DNA from: G965198795 sp965198795
GTDB lineage: Bacteria > Pseudomonadota > Alphaproteobacteria > Rhodospirillales > Casp-alpha2
Assembly: GCA_965198795.1 (NCBI GenBank)
Contig: OZ240674.1
Coordinates: 1,798,001 to 1,862,000 of the forward strand
Direction: 5' to 3'
Length of the DNA: 64,000 nt
In this document: positions 17,496 to 26,071 of the stretch, piece by piece
Layout of the letters: each line of letters opens with the position of its first letter
How positions within the stretch are numbered: the first letter of the stretch is position 1
Translations under genes and position numbers: made by a program
The notes under the pieces: model-generated
Seen by the model: the letters and a program-made list of their open reading frames with translations, nothing else
The model's database searches: none
What the model was told of the DNA's origin: nothing

Positions 17496-17639
17496 GCTCG
17501 AAGACGCCGGAGACGGCCGTCTTTCCATAAGCGCCGCCCCTTCCGACGCGCCCCCCCTGACTCGCCCCCCCTGACTCGCCCGGCGCACAAAAACCGCGTC
17601 GCGGTTCTCGATACCGTACCCCCCCGGTCAACACATATC

Positions 17640-17866
17640 CTGGCCAACTACCAAGGCCGCCCTTGGACATCGGACGCGATCAAATTGCGGTGCGAAAACA
17701 GAAAGATGATCTTGGCGCCAAGGGCCAGAAGATCGTCTTGCACGGGCTTGGGAAAAATACGGTCAGAGCCCTGATCGAATCCGGCTCTATGATCGAACAG
17801 GGTATGGCGATTACGGGGCGCCAGTCCGATGAGATGTTCCGTTTTTACGCCGCCAGGCGGGGCTAA
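17640..17866 (+). pseudogene. Tyrosine recombinase (phage integrase) C-terminal remnant
   Basis: The frame ending with a TAA at 17864-17866 reads KIVLHGLGKNTVRALIESGS, then IEQGMAITGRQSDEMFRFYA. This follows the C-terminal catalytic box of alphaproteobacterial integrases (FHGLRKxAVxxLLEAGC...AITGHxSxxMVxHYA), but the catalytic Arg of HGLR is Gly and the catalytic His of TGH is Arg. Just upstream, WTSDAIKLR in another frame resembles the preceding strand, so there is also a frameshift. No N-terminal domain is present. I read it as an inactive relic of an integrated element. Confidence 0.6.
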
Positions 17867-17965
17867 AAACGTCTCGCTATTTAGGCCGTCAAACTCTGGG
17901 AGAGGGACGGAAAATGAACATCAACTAGATACAATCTATCTACGGATTGGATGCACCCATTGATT

Positions 17966-18781
17966 TTAAAGGAGGACTTCAGCACTCCCCTTACCCCACC
18001 AGTAGATGGAAACGAACAGGAACAGCCAGACAACGTCAACGAAGTGCCAATACCAGGCGGCGGACTCGAAACCGACGTGCTTGTCAGCCTTGAACTGGTC
18101 GTTCCGGGCCCGGAAGTAGCACACGATGAGGAAGCACGTTCCGACGATTACGTGAAAGCCGTGGAAACCGGTCGCCAGATAAAAGGTCGAGGCGTAAATG
18201 CCGTCTTCCAGACCGAACAGGGCGACACTGTATTCATAGACCTGGAAACCCGTGAAAGCCAGGCCCAGGATGATCGTGTATAGCAGCCAAGTCGCCGCCT
18301 TCTTGTTGTCGCCAGCGGCCACCAGGTGGTGAGCGACGGTCAGCGTCGCGCCGGAAGTCAACAAGATCAGCGTGTTCAGGAACGGGATGCTCCAGGGATT
18401 GAACGGAACGATGCCTTCAGGCGGCCAGACCGGATGATAAACCATACTGAAGAATGGCGCCGTCGCGTTGAAAAACGCCCAGAAGAAGGCGACAAAGAAC
18501 ATGACTTCGGAGGCGATGAACAGCAACATGCCGACCCGCAGACCGTGGCTGACCTCCATGGTGTGGTATTTACGCGTCAGACTCTCGCGAATGACGTCGC
18601 GCCACCAGCCATAGAAGGTGTAGAGCAGGATCGCCACGCCGATCAGCAAGACGAACGGCGGTCCGTCGTGCATGTACCAGATGGCGCCGCACGCCATGGT
18701 GAAGGCCGCGACGCTGCCGACGGCCGGCCACTTGCTGGGTTCGACCATGTGATACGGGTGGCTGGATTCCGCACTTGCCAT
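17966..18781 (-). CDS. ctaE: Cytochrome c oxidase subunit III
   Basis: A 271-residue subunit III of an aa3-type cytochrome c oxidase, a seven-helix inner-membrane protein that stabilises the catalytic core and holds phospholipid near the proton entry. Characteristic segments include WPAVGSVAAFTM, SHGLRVGMLLFIASEVMFF (with the conserved Glu), FLNTLILLTSGATLTVAHH, FQVYEYSVA, ATGFHGFHVIVGT and the C-terminal WYWHFVDVVWLFLF. The ATG has GGGAGAAG upstream. It is last in the reverse run ctaC-ctaD-ctaG-ctaE, the usual alphaproteobacterial order, except that ctaB is missing from the run and lies at 24.7 kb. Confidence 0.97.
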   Translation of the reverse strand: MASAESSHPYHMVEPSKWPAVGSVAAFTMACGAIWYMHDGPPFVLLIGVAILLYTFYGWWRDVIRESLTRKYHTMEVSHGLRVGMLLFIASEVMFFVAFFWAFFNATAPFFSMVYHPVWPPEGIVPFNPWSIPFLNTLILLTSGATLTVAHHLVAAGDNKKAATWLLYTIILGLAFTGFQVYEYSVALFGLEDGIYASTFYLATGFHGFHVIVGTCFLIVCYFRARNDQFKADKHVGFESAAWYWHFVDVVWLFLFVSIYWWGKGSAEVLL

Positions 18782-18834
18782 TTTGTCTTCTCCCTCCGGC
18801 GGGCGCTCCCGCCCGGCCGCGTTTAAAATTTTCC

Positions 18835-19461
18835 CTAGCCCCGGGGCGCCTCGTGTTCCGGTCCCCCGGGCTTGATTTGAACGGCTTCCGCCGCCGCCGG
18901 AGATTCGTTCTCATGACGCCCGGTCAGAAAAAACGTGTAGCTCAACGCGATATGTTCAACATCCCTGGTGTTCGGGTCGTTCAGAATTTCCGGATCAATG
19001 AAAAACTGCACCGGCATATTGACCGATTGGCCCGGTTCCAGGCGTTGTTCGTCGAAACAGAAGCACGCGATCTTCGAGAAGTACCGGCCGGCCTTATGCG
19101 GCGTCACGTTGAACGCGGCGGCGCCGGTGGTCGGCACGGCGTCCTTGTTGGCGGCCGTATAGAACGCCAAATTCCGTTCACCGATTTTGACGGCCATTCG
19201 GCGGCGTTCCGGCTGGAAAGACCAACCCAGTTCCTTGGCGACGTTCGAGTCGAACGAGACCGTTATGGTCTTGTCCGTTGCCGCCAACGGCAAGTCCCGA
19301 ACGTCCGCGCGCTGGGTCGTGCCGCCGTAACCGGTGATCCGGCAGAATAGTTCGTAGAGAGGGACGGACGCATAGGCCAAACCAACCATGCCGACAGCGA
19401 CGCCGACGCACACGAGACCGGCGCGTCTGTTGCGTTTCTGGATGGTCGCGAACGTCGTCAC
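18835..19461 (-). CDS. ctaG: Cytochrome c oxidase copper-assembly protein (Cox11/CtaG)
   Basis: A 208-residue Cox11-type chaperone that delivers copper to the CuB site of subunit I. There is one N-terminal membrane helix (RAGLVCVGVAVGMVGLAYAS) with the adjacent VPLYELFCRITGYGGTTQ motif carrying a conserved Cys. The periplasmic domain contains the copper-binding CFCF motif in KIACFCFDEQRL. GTG start. It lies 36 bases downstream of ctaD and 53 bases upstream of ctaE. The length is typical. Confidence 0.96.
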   Translation of the reverse strand: MTTFATIQKRNRRAGLVCVGVAVGMVGLAYASVPLYELFCRITGYGGTTQRADVRDLPLAATDKTITVSFDSNVAKELGWSFQPERRRMAVKIGERNLAFYTAANKDAVPTTGAAAFNVTPHKAGRYFSKIACFCFDEQRLEPGQSVNMPVQFFIDPEILNDPNTRDVEHIALSYTFFLTGRHENESPAAAEAVQIKPGGPEHEAPRG

Positions 19462-19497
19462 TGGGGTGCTCCTGAGAAGTCTGGGAGGCCCGGCTGC

Positions 19498-21120
19498 TTA
19501 TTCAGCCGGCGCCTTTCCATGCATGTCCGGTTGAACCTCGAAGGTGTGGAACGGCGCCGGCGACGGCACTGTCCATTCAAGCGTCGTCGCCCCCTCGCCC
19601 CACGGATTGGCTTCCGCCGCCTTACCCGCCGTCAGCGTCCGGTAAATGATGATGAAGAACAGTATGGTCGAGAACATAGTGATCAAGGCGCCGATGGAGG
19701 ACACATAGTTCCAGCCCGCATAGACGTCTGGATAGTCGATGTAGCGGCGCGGCATCCCGGCCATGCCAAGGAAGTGCTGCGGAAAGAACAGGATGTTGAC
19801 GCCCGCGAACGTCGTCCAGAAGTGCAGCTTGCCCAGGAACTCGGGATACTGACGGCCGGACATTTTACCGATCCAATAATACCAGCCGGCGAACAGGGCG
19901 AATACGGCGCCCAGGCTAAGCACATAGTGGAAGTGCGCCACGACGTAATATGTGTCGTGGAACGCCATATCGACGCCGGCGTTGGCCAGAACAACGCCCG
20001 TTACACCGCCAACGACGAACAGGAAAACGAAACCGACGGCCCAGAGCATCGGCGTGTCGAAACGGATTGAGCCGCCCCACATGGTCGCAATCCACGAGAA
20101 TATCTTAACCCCGGTCGGCACCGCGATGACCATGGTCGCCGCCACGAAATAGGCACGGGTGTCGACGTCGAGGCCCACCGTGTACATGTGGTGCGCCCAA
20201 ACGATGAAGCCGATCACGCCGATCGCCACCATAGCGTAGGCCATGCCGAGATAGCCGAAGATCGGTTTCTTGGAGAAGGTCGAGAGAATATGGCTGACGA
20301 TACCAAAGGCCGGCAGGATCATGATGTAGACTTCGGGGTGACCGAAGAACCAGAACAAGTGCTGCCACAGGATCGGATCACCGCCGCCAGCCGGAATGAA
20401 GAAGTTGGTGCCGAAGTTCCGGTCAGTCAGCAGCATGGTCAACGCACCCGCCAAAACCGGCAGCGCCAGCAGCAGCAGCACCGCCGTCACCAGAATCGCC
20501 CAGACAAACAACGGCATCCGGTGAAGCGTCATGCCCGGCGCGCGCATGTTCAAGATGGTGACAATGAAGTTAATGGCGCCCAGGATCGAACTGGCGCCCG
20601 CGACGTGCAGCGACAAAATTGCGAAATCAACCGCCATGCCCGGATGGAAATCTGCGGAAGACAGAGGCGGGTAGACCGTCCAGCCGGTCCCGGCGCCGCC
20701 GCCGACGATCGCGGAGAACATCAACAACACAATGGCCGCGGTCAGCAGCCAGAATGAAATATTGTTCATCCGCGGGAACGCCATGTCCGGCGCTCCGATC
20801 ATCATCGGAACGAACCAGTTGCCAAAGCCGCCGATGAGGCCCGGCATGACGACGAAGAAGACCATTAGGAAGCCGTGGGCCGTCACGAGGACGTTGTAGA
20901 AGTGAGCGCCCTCGGCTCCTTGCAGATACTGGATACCCGGCTCCGCCAGTTCGAGGCGGATAATCCAGGAGGCGAGACCGCCCATAACGGCCGCCAAGAT
21001 CGCCGCCACCATATACATGGTGCCGATGTCCTTGTGGTTGGTGGAATAAAGCCAACGGCCGGCGCCTTTAGGGGCGTGATCGTGATCGTCGTGACCGGTT
21101 GCGGCTGCGCCATACGCCAT
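19498..21120 (-). CDS. ctaD: Cytochrome c oxidase subunit I
   Basis: A 540-residue catalytic subunit of the aa3 oxidase: 12 helices, heme a, and the heme a3-CuB site where oxygen is reduced with proton pumping. Visible signatures are the low-spin heme His in TAHGFLMVFFVVMPG, the CuB/Tyr motif WFFGHPEVYIMILP, the His pair WAHHMYTVG, and HDTYYVVAHFHYVLS with the a3 ligand. The D- and K-channel stretches look intact. I chose the ATG at 21120 (MAYGAAATGHDDHDH, with GGACGGAG upstream); the open frame to 21324 overlaps ctaC and is noncoding. The start lies 23 bases after the ctaC stop. Confidence 0.98.
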   Translation of the reverse strand: MAYGAAATGHDDHDHAPKGAGRWLYSTNHKDIGTMYMVAAILAAVMGGLASWIIRLELAEPGIQYLQGAEGAHFYNVLVTAHGFLMVFFVVMPGLIGGFGNWFVPMMIGAPDMAFPRMNNISFWLLTAAIVLLMFSAIVGGGAGTGWTVYPPLSSADFHPGMAVDFAILSLHVAGASSILGAINFIVTILNMRAPGMTLHRMPLFVWAILVTAVLLLLALPVLAGALTMLLTDRNFGTNFFIPAGGGDPILWQHLFWFFGHPEVYIMILPAFGIVSHILSTFSKKPIFGYLGMAYAMVAIGVIGFIVWAHHMYTVGLDVDTRAYFVAATMVIAVPTGVKIFSWIATMWGGSIRFDTPMLWAVGFVFLFVVGGVTGVVLANAGVDMAFHDTYYVVAHFHYVLSLGAVFALFAGWYYWIGKMSGRQYPEFLGKLHFWTTFAGVNILFFPQHFLGMAGMPRRYIDYPDVYAGWNYVSSIGALITMFSTILFFIIIYRTLTAGKAAEANPWGEGATTLEWTVPSPAPFHTFEVQPDMHGKAPAE

Positions 21121-21143
21121 GGAATCAACTCCGTCCTTGAATC

Positions 21144-22007
21144 TTACTCGCTTGACTGGGCCGCGCCGCCGGCGTCGGCCAGCTTGACGCGTTCCGGGTC
21201 GGCGCCGCCGACCCGGGCGAATTCTTCTCGCGCCCGCTTCACCCAGGCCGCGAACTCTGGCTTGGACACCGCGCGGATGGTGATCGGCATGTAGGCGTGA
21301 CCGGTGCCGCAAAGCTCCGAGCATTGACCGTAGTAAACGCCTGGCTTGGTGATGCGCACCCAGTTCTCGTTGACGCGACCGGGAACCGCGTCTTGCTTCA
21401 GCCCCAGCGCCGGCATGGCCCAGTTGTGAATCACGTCGCCGGCGGTCTGCAGAACCCGGATATTGGCGTCAACCGGCAGGACGACGTCGTTGTCCGTCGC
21501 CAACAGACGCGGTTGACCGGGTTTCAACTCTTCTTCCGGGATCAGAACGCTATCGAAGGTGAAGTTGCCGTGATCCGGATACTCGTAGGACCAATACCAC
21601 TGATGGCCGACGACCTTCAGCGTCATATCTGGGTTTTCGTGGCGGTCCATGAAATAGAGCAGCTTGAAGCTGGGCACCGCGATACCAATCAGGATCAGGA
21701 TGGGAATGCCCGTCCAGGCCACTTCCAACAGCGTGTTGTGCGTCGTCCTGGACGGCACGGGGTTGGCTTTTTCGTTGTACTTGAAAATACAGATCAGCAG
21801 CAGCGTCAGAACGAACAGCGTAATCAACGTAATGATGATCAATAGCAGGTCATGAAAGGAGTCAATCCGCTCCATCACCGGCGAATAGGCGTCCTGAAAG
21901 TCGATCTGCCAATCCTTGGCGATCCCGAGGACCTCCTGGGCGCGAGCCTCGCCCGCCGCGATCAGGCCCGCCAGAGCGGTAAAAAAGCCATGCACAAAAC
22001 GATTCAT
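21144..22007 (-). CDS. ctaC: Cytochrome c oxidase subunit II
   Basis: A 287-residue CuA-bearing subunit that accepts electrons from cytochrome c. A signal peptide (ends EARAQ) is followed by two membrane helices (LLLIIITLITLFVLTLLLIC and LLEVAWTGIPILILIGI), then the periplasmic cupredoxin domain. The aromatic patch is VVGHQWYWSYEYPD. The CuA ligands lie in DVIHNWAMPALG and YYGQCSELCGTGHAYMP. First gene of the reverse cox run; its start faces the divergent 22.6 kb genes across 635 bases of noncoding sequence. Confidence 0.98.
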   Translation of the reverse strand: MNRFVHGFFTALAGLIAAGEARAQEVLGIAKDWQIDFQDAYSPVMERIDSFHDLLLIIITLITLFVLTLLLICIFKYNEKANPVPSRTTHNTLLEVAWTGIPILILIGIAVPSFKLLYFMDRHENPDMTLKVVGHQWYWSYEYPDHGNFTFDSVLIPEEELKPGQPRLLATDNDVVLPVDANIRVLQTAGDVIHNWAMPALGLKQDAVPGRVNENWVRITKPGVYYGQCSELCGTGHAYMPITIRAVSKPEFAAWVKRAREEFARVGGADPERVKLADAGGAAQSSE

Positions 22008-22642
22008 CCGCTTATCCAGTCTTCAGTCTTCACCCGGGGTTTCCCAGCCTTGCATCGTAAGGATGACGAACGAACGCTCCCCGGCTAATCTGTAATTCCA
22101 CTAAGGCGGCATGTTTCGCGGTTCACGTCTCAAACCAAAACAGGACATTGCCCAAAACAGGACCTTGCGTTCAGTTTTCGGCGTTCCGTTCCGTTTCCGG
22201 TTTTTCGGCGTTAGCCGCCGCCATCTTCAACGAGCGATGTTGTCCCGCGCCGCCAGTTCCCTGATTTCCCCCGCTCAAAGCCAAAACCCGGACCATTGAA
22301 CGGGAGCCGAAGGCCTGAGGAACCCCCGCCTTCGGCATAGCGTTACAGCTACCACCGCGCGCACCGGATGCAAAGCTTTTTTTCGAGTGGCGGCAATGGG
22401 TTCCTCTCTTGCGTTTAATGCGGAACACCGCTAACAGACTACACGTTCCGTGCGTTAGGCGCACGGCGCCGGGGCGGGGTTCGCACGAACCGGCCAAGAA
22501 TTTTGACGCACGGGCCTTTCACCACATGTGATCGGATTAATATGAAACTTTGAGTCTTTATATATTAAGTCACACCTCCGTGCCTTGGCGGCGGCGTTAA
22601 CGGCTTTCCCTGACGGCCGGACAATATGGTAGGGTTTTTGCG
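22008..22642. other. Divergent intergenic region between the two respiratory gene runs
   Basis: No frame here has a convincing start site or composition. The stretch separates ctaC (reverse) from the 29-residue peptide gene (forward), so promoters for both runs should lie in it. An AT-rich segment near 22535-22575 (TCTTTATATATTAAGTCAC) is the most promoter-like part. I could not define -35/-10 boxes with confidence. Confidence 0.5.
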
Positions 22643-22732
22643 ATGAACAAAAACTGGATTCTCGGCGCCGTTCTCGCCCTTGTCGCTATTGGAATGTACG
22701 CGGCCTTCTGGGTCCACATGACGTCCAACTAG
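22643..22732 (+). CDS. 29-residue single-helix membrane peptide
   Basis: ATG to TAG encodes 29 residues: MNKNWILGAVLALVAIGMYA, then AFWVHMTSN. A short polar start is followed by one membrane helix and a short tail. TAGGG lies about 8 bases upstream. It is followed after 25 bases by the DUF420 gene in the same direction. Small hydrophobic peptides (CoxF and others) are common in alphaproteobacterial oxidase gene clusters, so a role in oxidase assembly or stability is plausible. I cannot assign it to a family. Confidence 0.6.
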   Translation: MNKNWILGAVLALVAIGMYAAFWVHMTSN

Positions 22733-22757
22733 GGCGCCTCGGACGCCTTATGCTCTC

Positions 22758-23186
22758 ATGACGGTTCAAGATTTCGTCCATCTGAACGCGGCCTTCAACG
22801 CGATGTCGGTCGTCTTCATGACCATCGGCTTCGTGTTCATCAAGCAAGGCCAGTGGAAAAAGCACCGCGCCATGATGGTGTCCGCGGCCGGCGCGTCAAC
22901 TCTCTTTTTGGTCTCTTACGTCATTTACAAAGTCAATTCCGGGTTCGCGCAATTTGGCGGCGAAGGCGTTATCCGGCCAACGTACTTTACCATTTTGGCG
23001 CTTCACGTGCTGGGCTCCGTCGCCATCTGCCCCCTGGTTCCCATAACCTTTTGGCGGGCGTTGAGCGGCCAGTATGAAAAGCATAAAAAGCTGGCCCGTT
23101 GGGTCTGGCCCCTCTGGATGTACGTCGGCGTTTCGGGCATCGTCGTCTATGTGATGGCCGTTCATCTTTACCCTCACCCTGGTTGA
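22758..23186 (+). CDS. DUF420 membrane protein (CtaM-like)
   Basis: A 142-residue protein with four membrane helices and a DUF420 signature: FVHLNAAFNAMSVVFMTIGF, KQGQWKKHRAMMVSAAGAST, YFTILALHVLGSVAICPLV, and YEKHKKLARWVWPLWMYVGV. The conserved histidines (HLNA, KKHRAMM, ALHVLGS, KHKKLAR) are those expected of DUF420. In Bacillus the DUF420 protein CtaM is needed for caa3/aa3 oxidase activity, which fits the neighbouring ctaB and heme-copper-like gene. It ends 5 bases before the next start. Confidence 0.85.
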   Translation: MTVQDFVHLNAAFNAMSVVFMTIGFVFIKQGQWKKHRAMMVSAAGASTLFLVSYVIYKVNSGFAQFGGEGVIRPTYFTILALHVLGSVAICPLVPITFWRALSGQYEKHKKLARWVWPLWMYVGVSGIVVYVMAVHLYPHPG

Positions 23187-23191
23187 CTTCC

Positions 23192-24622
23192 ATGCCCGAC
23201 GCAGCCGCCGCGGCGCCTGACACGCCCAGGGACCTGAACGCCGTCTTCTCATCGGAGGAAGCGAGACAAGAGTTGCGCGGCTGGTGCGTCGCGGGAGTCC
23301 TGGCCCTGGGGCTGGCCGGAGTTTTCGCCCTGCTGCTCGCCTTTTCCCGTATGCCCGGAACGGAAAACCTGATTCCCTGGCCTCATGAATTTTTCGAGAA
23401 AGGCCTAGTTCTCCACGTCATCTACTCGTTCGTCGTCTGGTTTCTGGCCGTTCTCTGCGCGCTGGCGGCCATCGCGATCCATGCGCAGTCGGGCGGCGCG
23501 CCGAAAAAGCGAATAGCCGCCAAGACCGCCATCCAGTTGTTCGCGGGCGGCGAGTTGTTATTGGCCTGGCCCGTTTTCCTGGAAGGCACCGAGCCCAGTT
23601 TGAACAACTATATCCCGGTCCTGATCCATCCGCTTTACTACCTCGCGCTGGCGTTCCTGTTTTTCGGCGTTCTTTTCCAGTTAATCCGCCTGTTCAGCGT
23701 GATTCTGATCCGGAAACCCAAACTGGACACCCTTGAGTTTTCGATCCTGACCGCGGCCGCCGCTTTCGTCGGCGCGTTCATCGCCCTGTGCGTGGGGGTT
23801 TGGCACGGCGGCGCAGAGCCGCCCAGCCCGGCCGGCAACGAAGACATCTTCTGGGGCGCAGGCCATGTGCTGCAGTTCGTCAACGTGGCCTTGATGGCCG
23901 GCGCCTGGGCCTGGCTCGCCAGCCACACCAAACGAACGGCTTTGGTGAACGAAGCCGTCTGGAAACCCGTAATCGGCTTCTTGATGATAGCCGCTTTGGC
24001 GGCCCCCCTCATCTACGCCGTCAGCCCCCCTTTCAGCATCGAACAGCGATTGCTGTTCACCAACATGCAGTATCTTTTGGCGCCGACGCCGGTGATACTC
24101 GCCGCGCTGATCGCCGCTCATGGTTTTCAAGGCGGCCAGGCGGGCGCGCCTCAACCGGGGTCCAAACCGGCGAAACATGGTCTCCACCTGTCCATCCTTG
24201 TCTTCTTCACGGGCGCCTTCCTGGGGCTTTTCGTCGATGGGACTGACACCCGCACCCCCGCGCACTATCACGGCGTCATAGGGGGCGTGAATCTGGCCTT
24301 TATGGCGCTGTTCTTCGCGCTGCTTCTGCCGCTTTTGAAAAGACCGGCCAATCAAGGGCGCGCGGCCGTCGCATTGTTGTGGTTGTACGGCGCCGGCCAA
24401 TTCTTGCATTGCCTGGGATTATTCTTCGCGGGCGGCTATGGCGCGCCGAGAAAGACCGCGGGCGATATCGCCGGGCTTGAGGCCGTTGGCGCCCAAATCG
24501 CGCTTTACGCCATGGGCGTTGGCGCCTTGATCGCGGTGACCGGGGGGGCCATGTTCATATGGATTACTCTGAAGGCGTTGATGCGAAAGCCTTCTGGCAC
24601 TCAACTCGACGTTCAAGTATAA
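23192..24622 (+). CDS. Polytopic membrane protein resembling heme-copper oxidase subunit I
   Basis: A 476-residue protein with about 12 hydrophobic helices and several membrane-embedded histidines: EKGLVLHVIYSFVVWFLA, YIPVLIHPLYYLAL, FWGAGHVLQFVNVALM, PAHYHGVIGGVNLAFM and AGQFLHCLGLFFAGG. The pattern recalls the CcoN/NorB branch, where GH and HxH motifs bind heme and metal. The canonical WxGHPxVY/HHxxT set of aa3 oxidases is absent, so a functioning oxidase is doubtful. The ATG at 23192 has a weak ribosome site but follows the DUF420 stop by 5 bases. Its position with DUF420 and ctaB suggests a heme-binding or oxidase-biogenesis role; this is an inference. Confidence 0.65.
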   Translation: MPDAAAAAPDTPRDLNAVFSSEEARQELRGWCVAGVLALGLAGVFALLLAFSRMPGTENLIPWPHEFFEKGLVLHVIYSFVVWFLAVLCALAAIAIHAQSGGAPKKRIAAKTAIQLFAGGELLLAWPVFLEGTEPSLNNYIPVLIHPLYYLALAFLFFGVLFQLIRLFSVILIRKPKLDTLEFSILTAAAAFVGAFIALCVGVWHGGAEPPSPAGNEDIFWGAGHVLQFVNVALMAGAWAWLASHTKRTALVNEAVWKPVIGFLMIAALAAPLIYAVSPPFSIEQRLLFTNMQYLLAPTPVILAALIAAHGFQGGQAGAPQPGSKPAKHGLHLSILVFFTGAFLGLFVDGTDTRTPAHYHGVIGGVNLAFMALFFALLLPLLKRPANQGRAAVALLWLYGAGQFLHCLGLFFAGGYGAPRKTAGDIAGLEAVGAQIALYAMGVGALIAVTGGAMFIWITLKALMRKPSGTQLDVQV

Positions 24623-24650
24623 CCCTCGACGTGGTGACGCGACAGTATTG

Positions 24651-25613
24651 ATGACCGGCATGACGCAAACGACGGCCAATCGGATGAACGACGAAGCCGC
24701 ATTGGGCTTGGAGCGGGCGGAACCGCGCTTCCGGGTGAGGGATTACCTGAACCTAATGAAGCCCAGAGTGATGACTCTCGTCGTCTTCACCGCCATGGTG
24801 GGCCTGGTCATGGCGCCGGGTCAGATTCCCGAATGGCAGGCCCTGATCGCGCTGCTCTGCATCTCCGTTGGCGCTTCCTCCAGCGGCGCCATCAACATGT
24901 GGTATGATCGCGATATCGATCAGCATATGGAACGCACCCAGAAACGTCCCATTCCGGCGGGTTACATCACACCGGCCCAGGCGTTGATCTTCGGTCTGGC
25001 GACCGGCGTCAGTTCCGTCGTCACGATGGCGCTTGCCGTCAATCCGTTGTCCGCAGCGCTTCTGGCCGGAACCATCCTTTATTACGTCTTCCTCTACACC
25101 ATGTGGCTGAAACGCAAGACGCCGCAAAATATCGTCATCGGCGGCGCCTCCGGCGCGCTGCCTCCAGTGATCGGCTGGGCGGCGGTCACCGGTGACATCG
25201 GCCTCGGAGCCGTTATCATGTTTTTAATCATCTTTCTTTGGACACCGCCCCACTCCTGGGCGTTGGCGCTGTTCCGGCGCGATGATTACGCCAACGCCAA
25301 GGTGCCCATGCTGCCCGTTGTCGCCGGCGTGCGCGCGACAAAGCGTCAAATGGCCGCCTACACGGCCCTGATGGCCCTTTCCGCCTTCGCCCCGCTGACC
25401 ACCGGCATGGCGGGCGGGGTTTACGCGGTTATCGTGCTGGGCCTGAATATCCGATTCTGCCAGCACATGTGGCGGGTCTGGCGGGAAGACGACGACGTTT
25501 CAGGGCGCGAGTCGAAAACCCGGCCGCTGTTCTTCTATTCCATCGTCTATCTGTTCATGATTTTCGTGGCGTTACTGGCCGATCGGGCGTTGTTCCTCCC
25601 GATCGGCGCATAA
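24651..25613 (+). CDS. ctaB: Protoheme IX farnesyltransferase (heme O synthase)
   Basis: A 320-residue UbiA-family prenyltransferase that converts heme B to heme O with farnesyl diphosphate, the precursor of heme A for the aa3 oxidase. The first Asp-rich motif is NMWYDRDIDQHMERTQKRP; other family segments are YLNLMKPRVMTLVVFTA, TPQNIVIGGASGALPPVIGW, TPPHSWALALFRRDDYANA and KVPMLPVVAG. About nine membrane helices. The ATG at 24651 was chosen over the preceding TTG; an ATG at 24660 is also possible. In many alphaproteobacteria ctaB lies between ctaD and ctaG; here it is in the divergent run. Confidence 0.97.
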   Translation: MTGMTQTTANRMNDEAALGLERAEPRFRVRDYLNLMKPRVMTLVVFTAMVGLVMAPGQIPEWQALIALLCISVGASSSGAINMWYDRDIDQHMERTQKRPIPAGYITPAQALIFGLATGVSSVVTMALAVNPLSAALLAGTILYYVFLYTMWLKRKTPQNIVIGGASGALPPVIGWAAVTGDIGLGAVIMFLIIFLWTPPHSWALALFRRDDYANAKVPMLPVVAGVRATKRQMAAYTALMALSAFAPLTTGMAGGVYAVIVLGLNIRFCQHMWRVWREDDDVSGRESKTRPLFFYSIVYLFMIFVALLADRALFLPIGA

Positions 25614-25888
25614 CCGGCCTCATCGGCCACGGGGTTAAAAACCATCTGATTTTCTATCCATGTATCCGCATGTCCTCTGATCGTCACGCCGCGCCCGGAC
25701 CGGCCCTCAAGCGCCCTTGACGCGGGAGAAGTGCGATGAGATTTGCTTCGAAGATCGCCGCTCTATAGCGTTACGCCATTAAGTTAGAGCGCTTTATGGG
25801 TTTCCAAGAGGTTTGATCCGTCATTCCCGCACCCTTGCGTTGTCGTTCCCTCGCTTTCACTGTGTCATCCCCGCCTTCTCTCTCGGTC

Positions 25889-25908
25889 ATTCCCGCGCAG
25901 GCGGGAAT
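25889..25908. repeat. Extragenic palindrome (ATTCCCGC type)
   Basis: ATTCCCGC and GCGGGAAT pair perfectly around the loop GCAG. This is the well-known dispersed extragenic palindrome of many proteobacteria, often at the ends of convergent genes, where it may end or stabilise transcripts. Confidence 0.75.
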
Positions 25909-25930
25909 CCAGCCGGGCGGCCGCGCGCCA

Positions 25931-25977
25931 GCCGATTACTAAGTGGCCGATTACTAAGTGATGGCCAATTATTGCGT
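25931..25977. repeat. 15-bp tandem duplication
   Basis: GCCGATTACTAAGTG occurs twice without a gap (25931-25945 and 25946-25960). A third, decayed copy GCCAATTATTGCGTG lies at 25963-25977. The period matches the arrays near 661, 17401 and 46682, though the unit sequence differs. Confidence 0.85.
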
Positions 25978-26071
25978 GACAAGGGGCGGTCCGGACCCCC
26001 GCCCGCGCGGGGGTGACACTCTGACGCCATTCACGCGCCGGGGTAACGGTAACGGAACATGCAAGCGGTTT

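Larger units (their letters stand above)
25614..26071. other. Intergenic region with palindromic and 15-bp tandem repeats
   Basis: No gene seen. It lies between the converging ctaB and bhcD genes and contains the CATTCCCGC-type palindrome at 25889-25908 and the 15-base duplication at 25931-25960. Confidence 0.6.

Noticed and set aside
16989..17588. A 199-residue reverse frame with pentapeptide-like repeats (STRNI), similar to a 193-residue forward frame at 46620-47201
   Set aside because: The similarity follows from the DNA repeat itself. The 15-base period keeps frames open on both strands, and neither frame has a ribosome site or a protein-like composition.
22171..22497. A 108-residue reverse frame upstream of ctaC
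   Set aside because: No ribosome site, no family features, and it lies in the divergent promoter region.
23192..24622. The 12-helix protein considered as a bona fide oxidase subunit I
   Set aside because: The conserved WxGHPxVY and HH motifs of catalytic subunits are not present, so only a resemblance is claimed.
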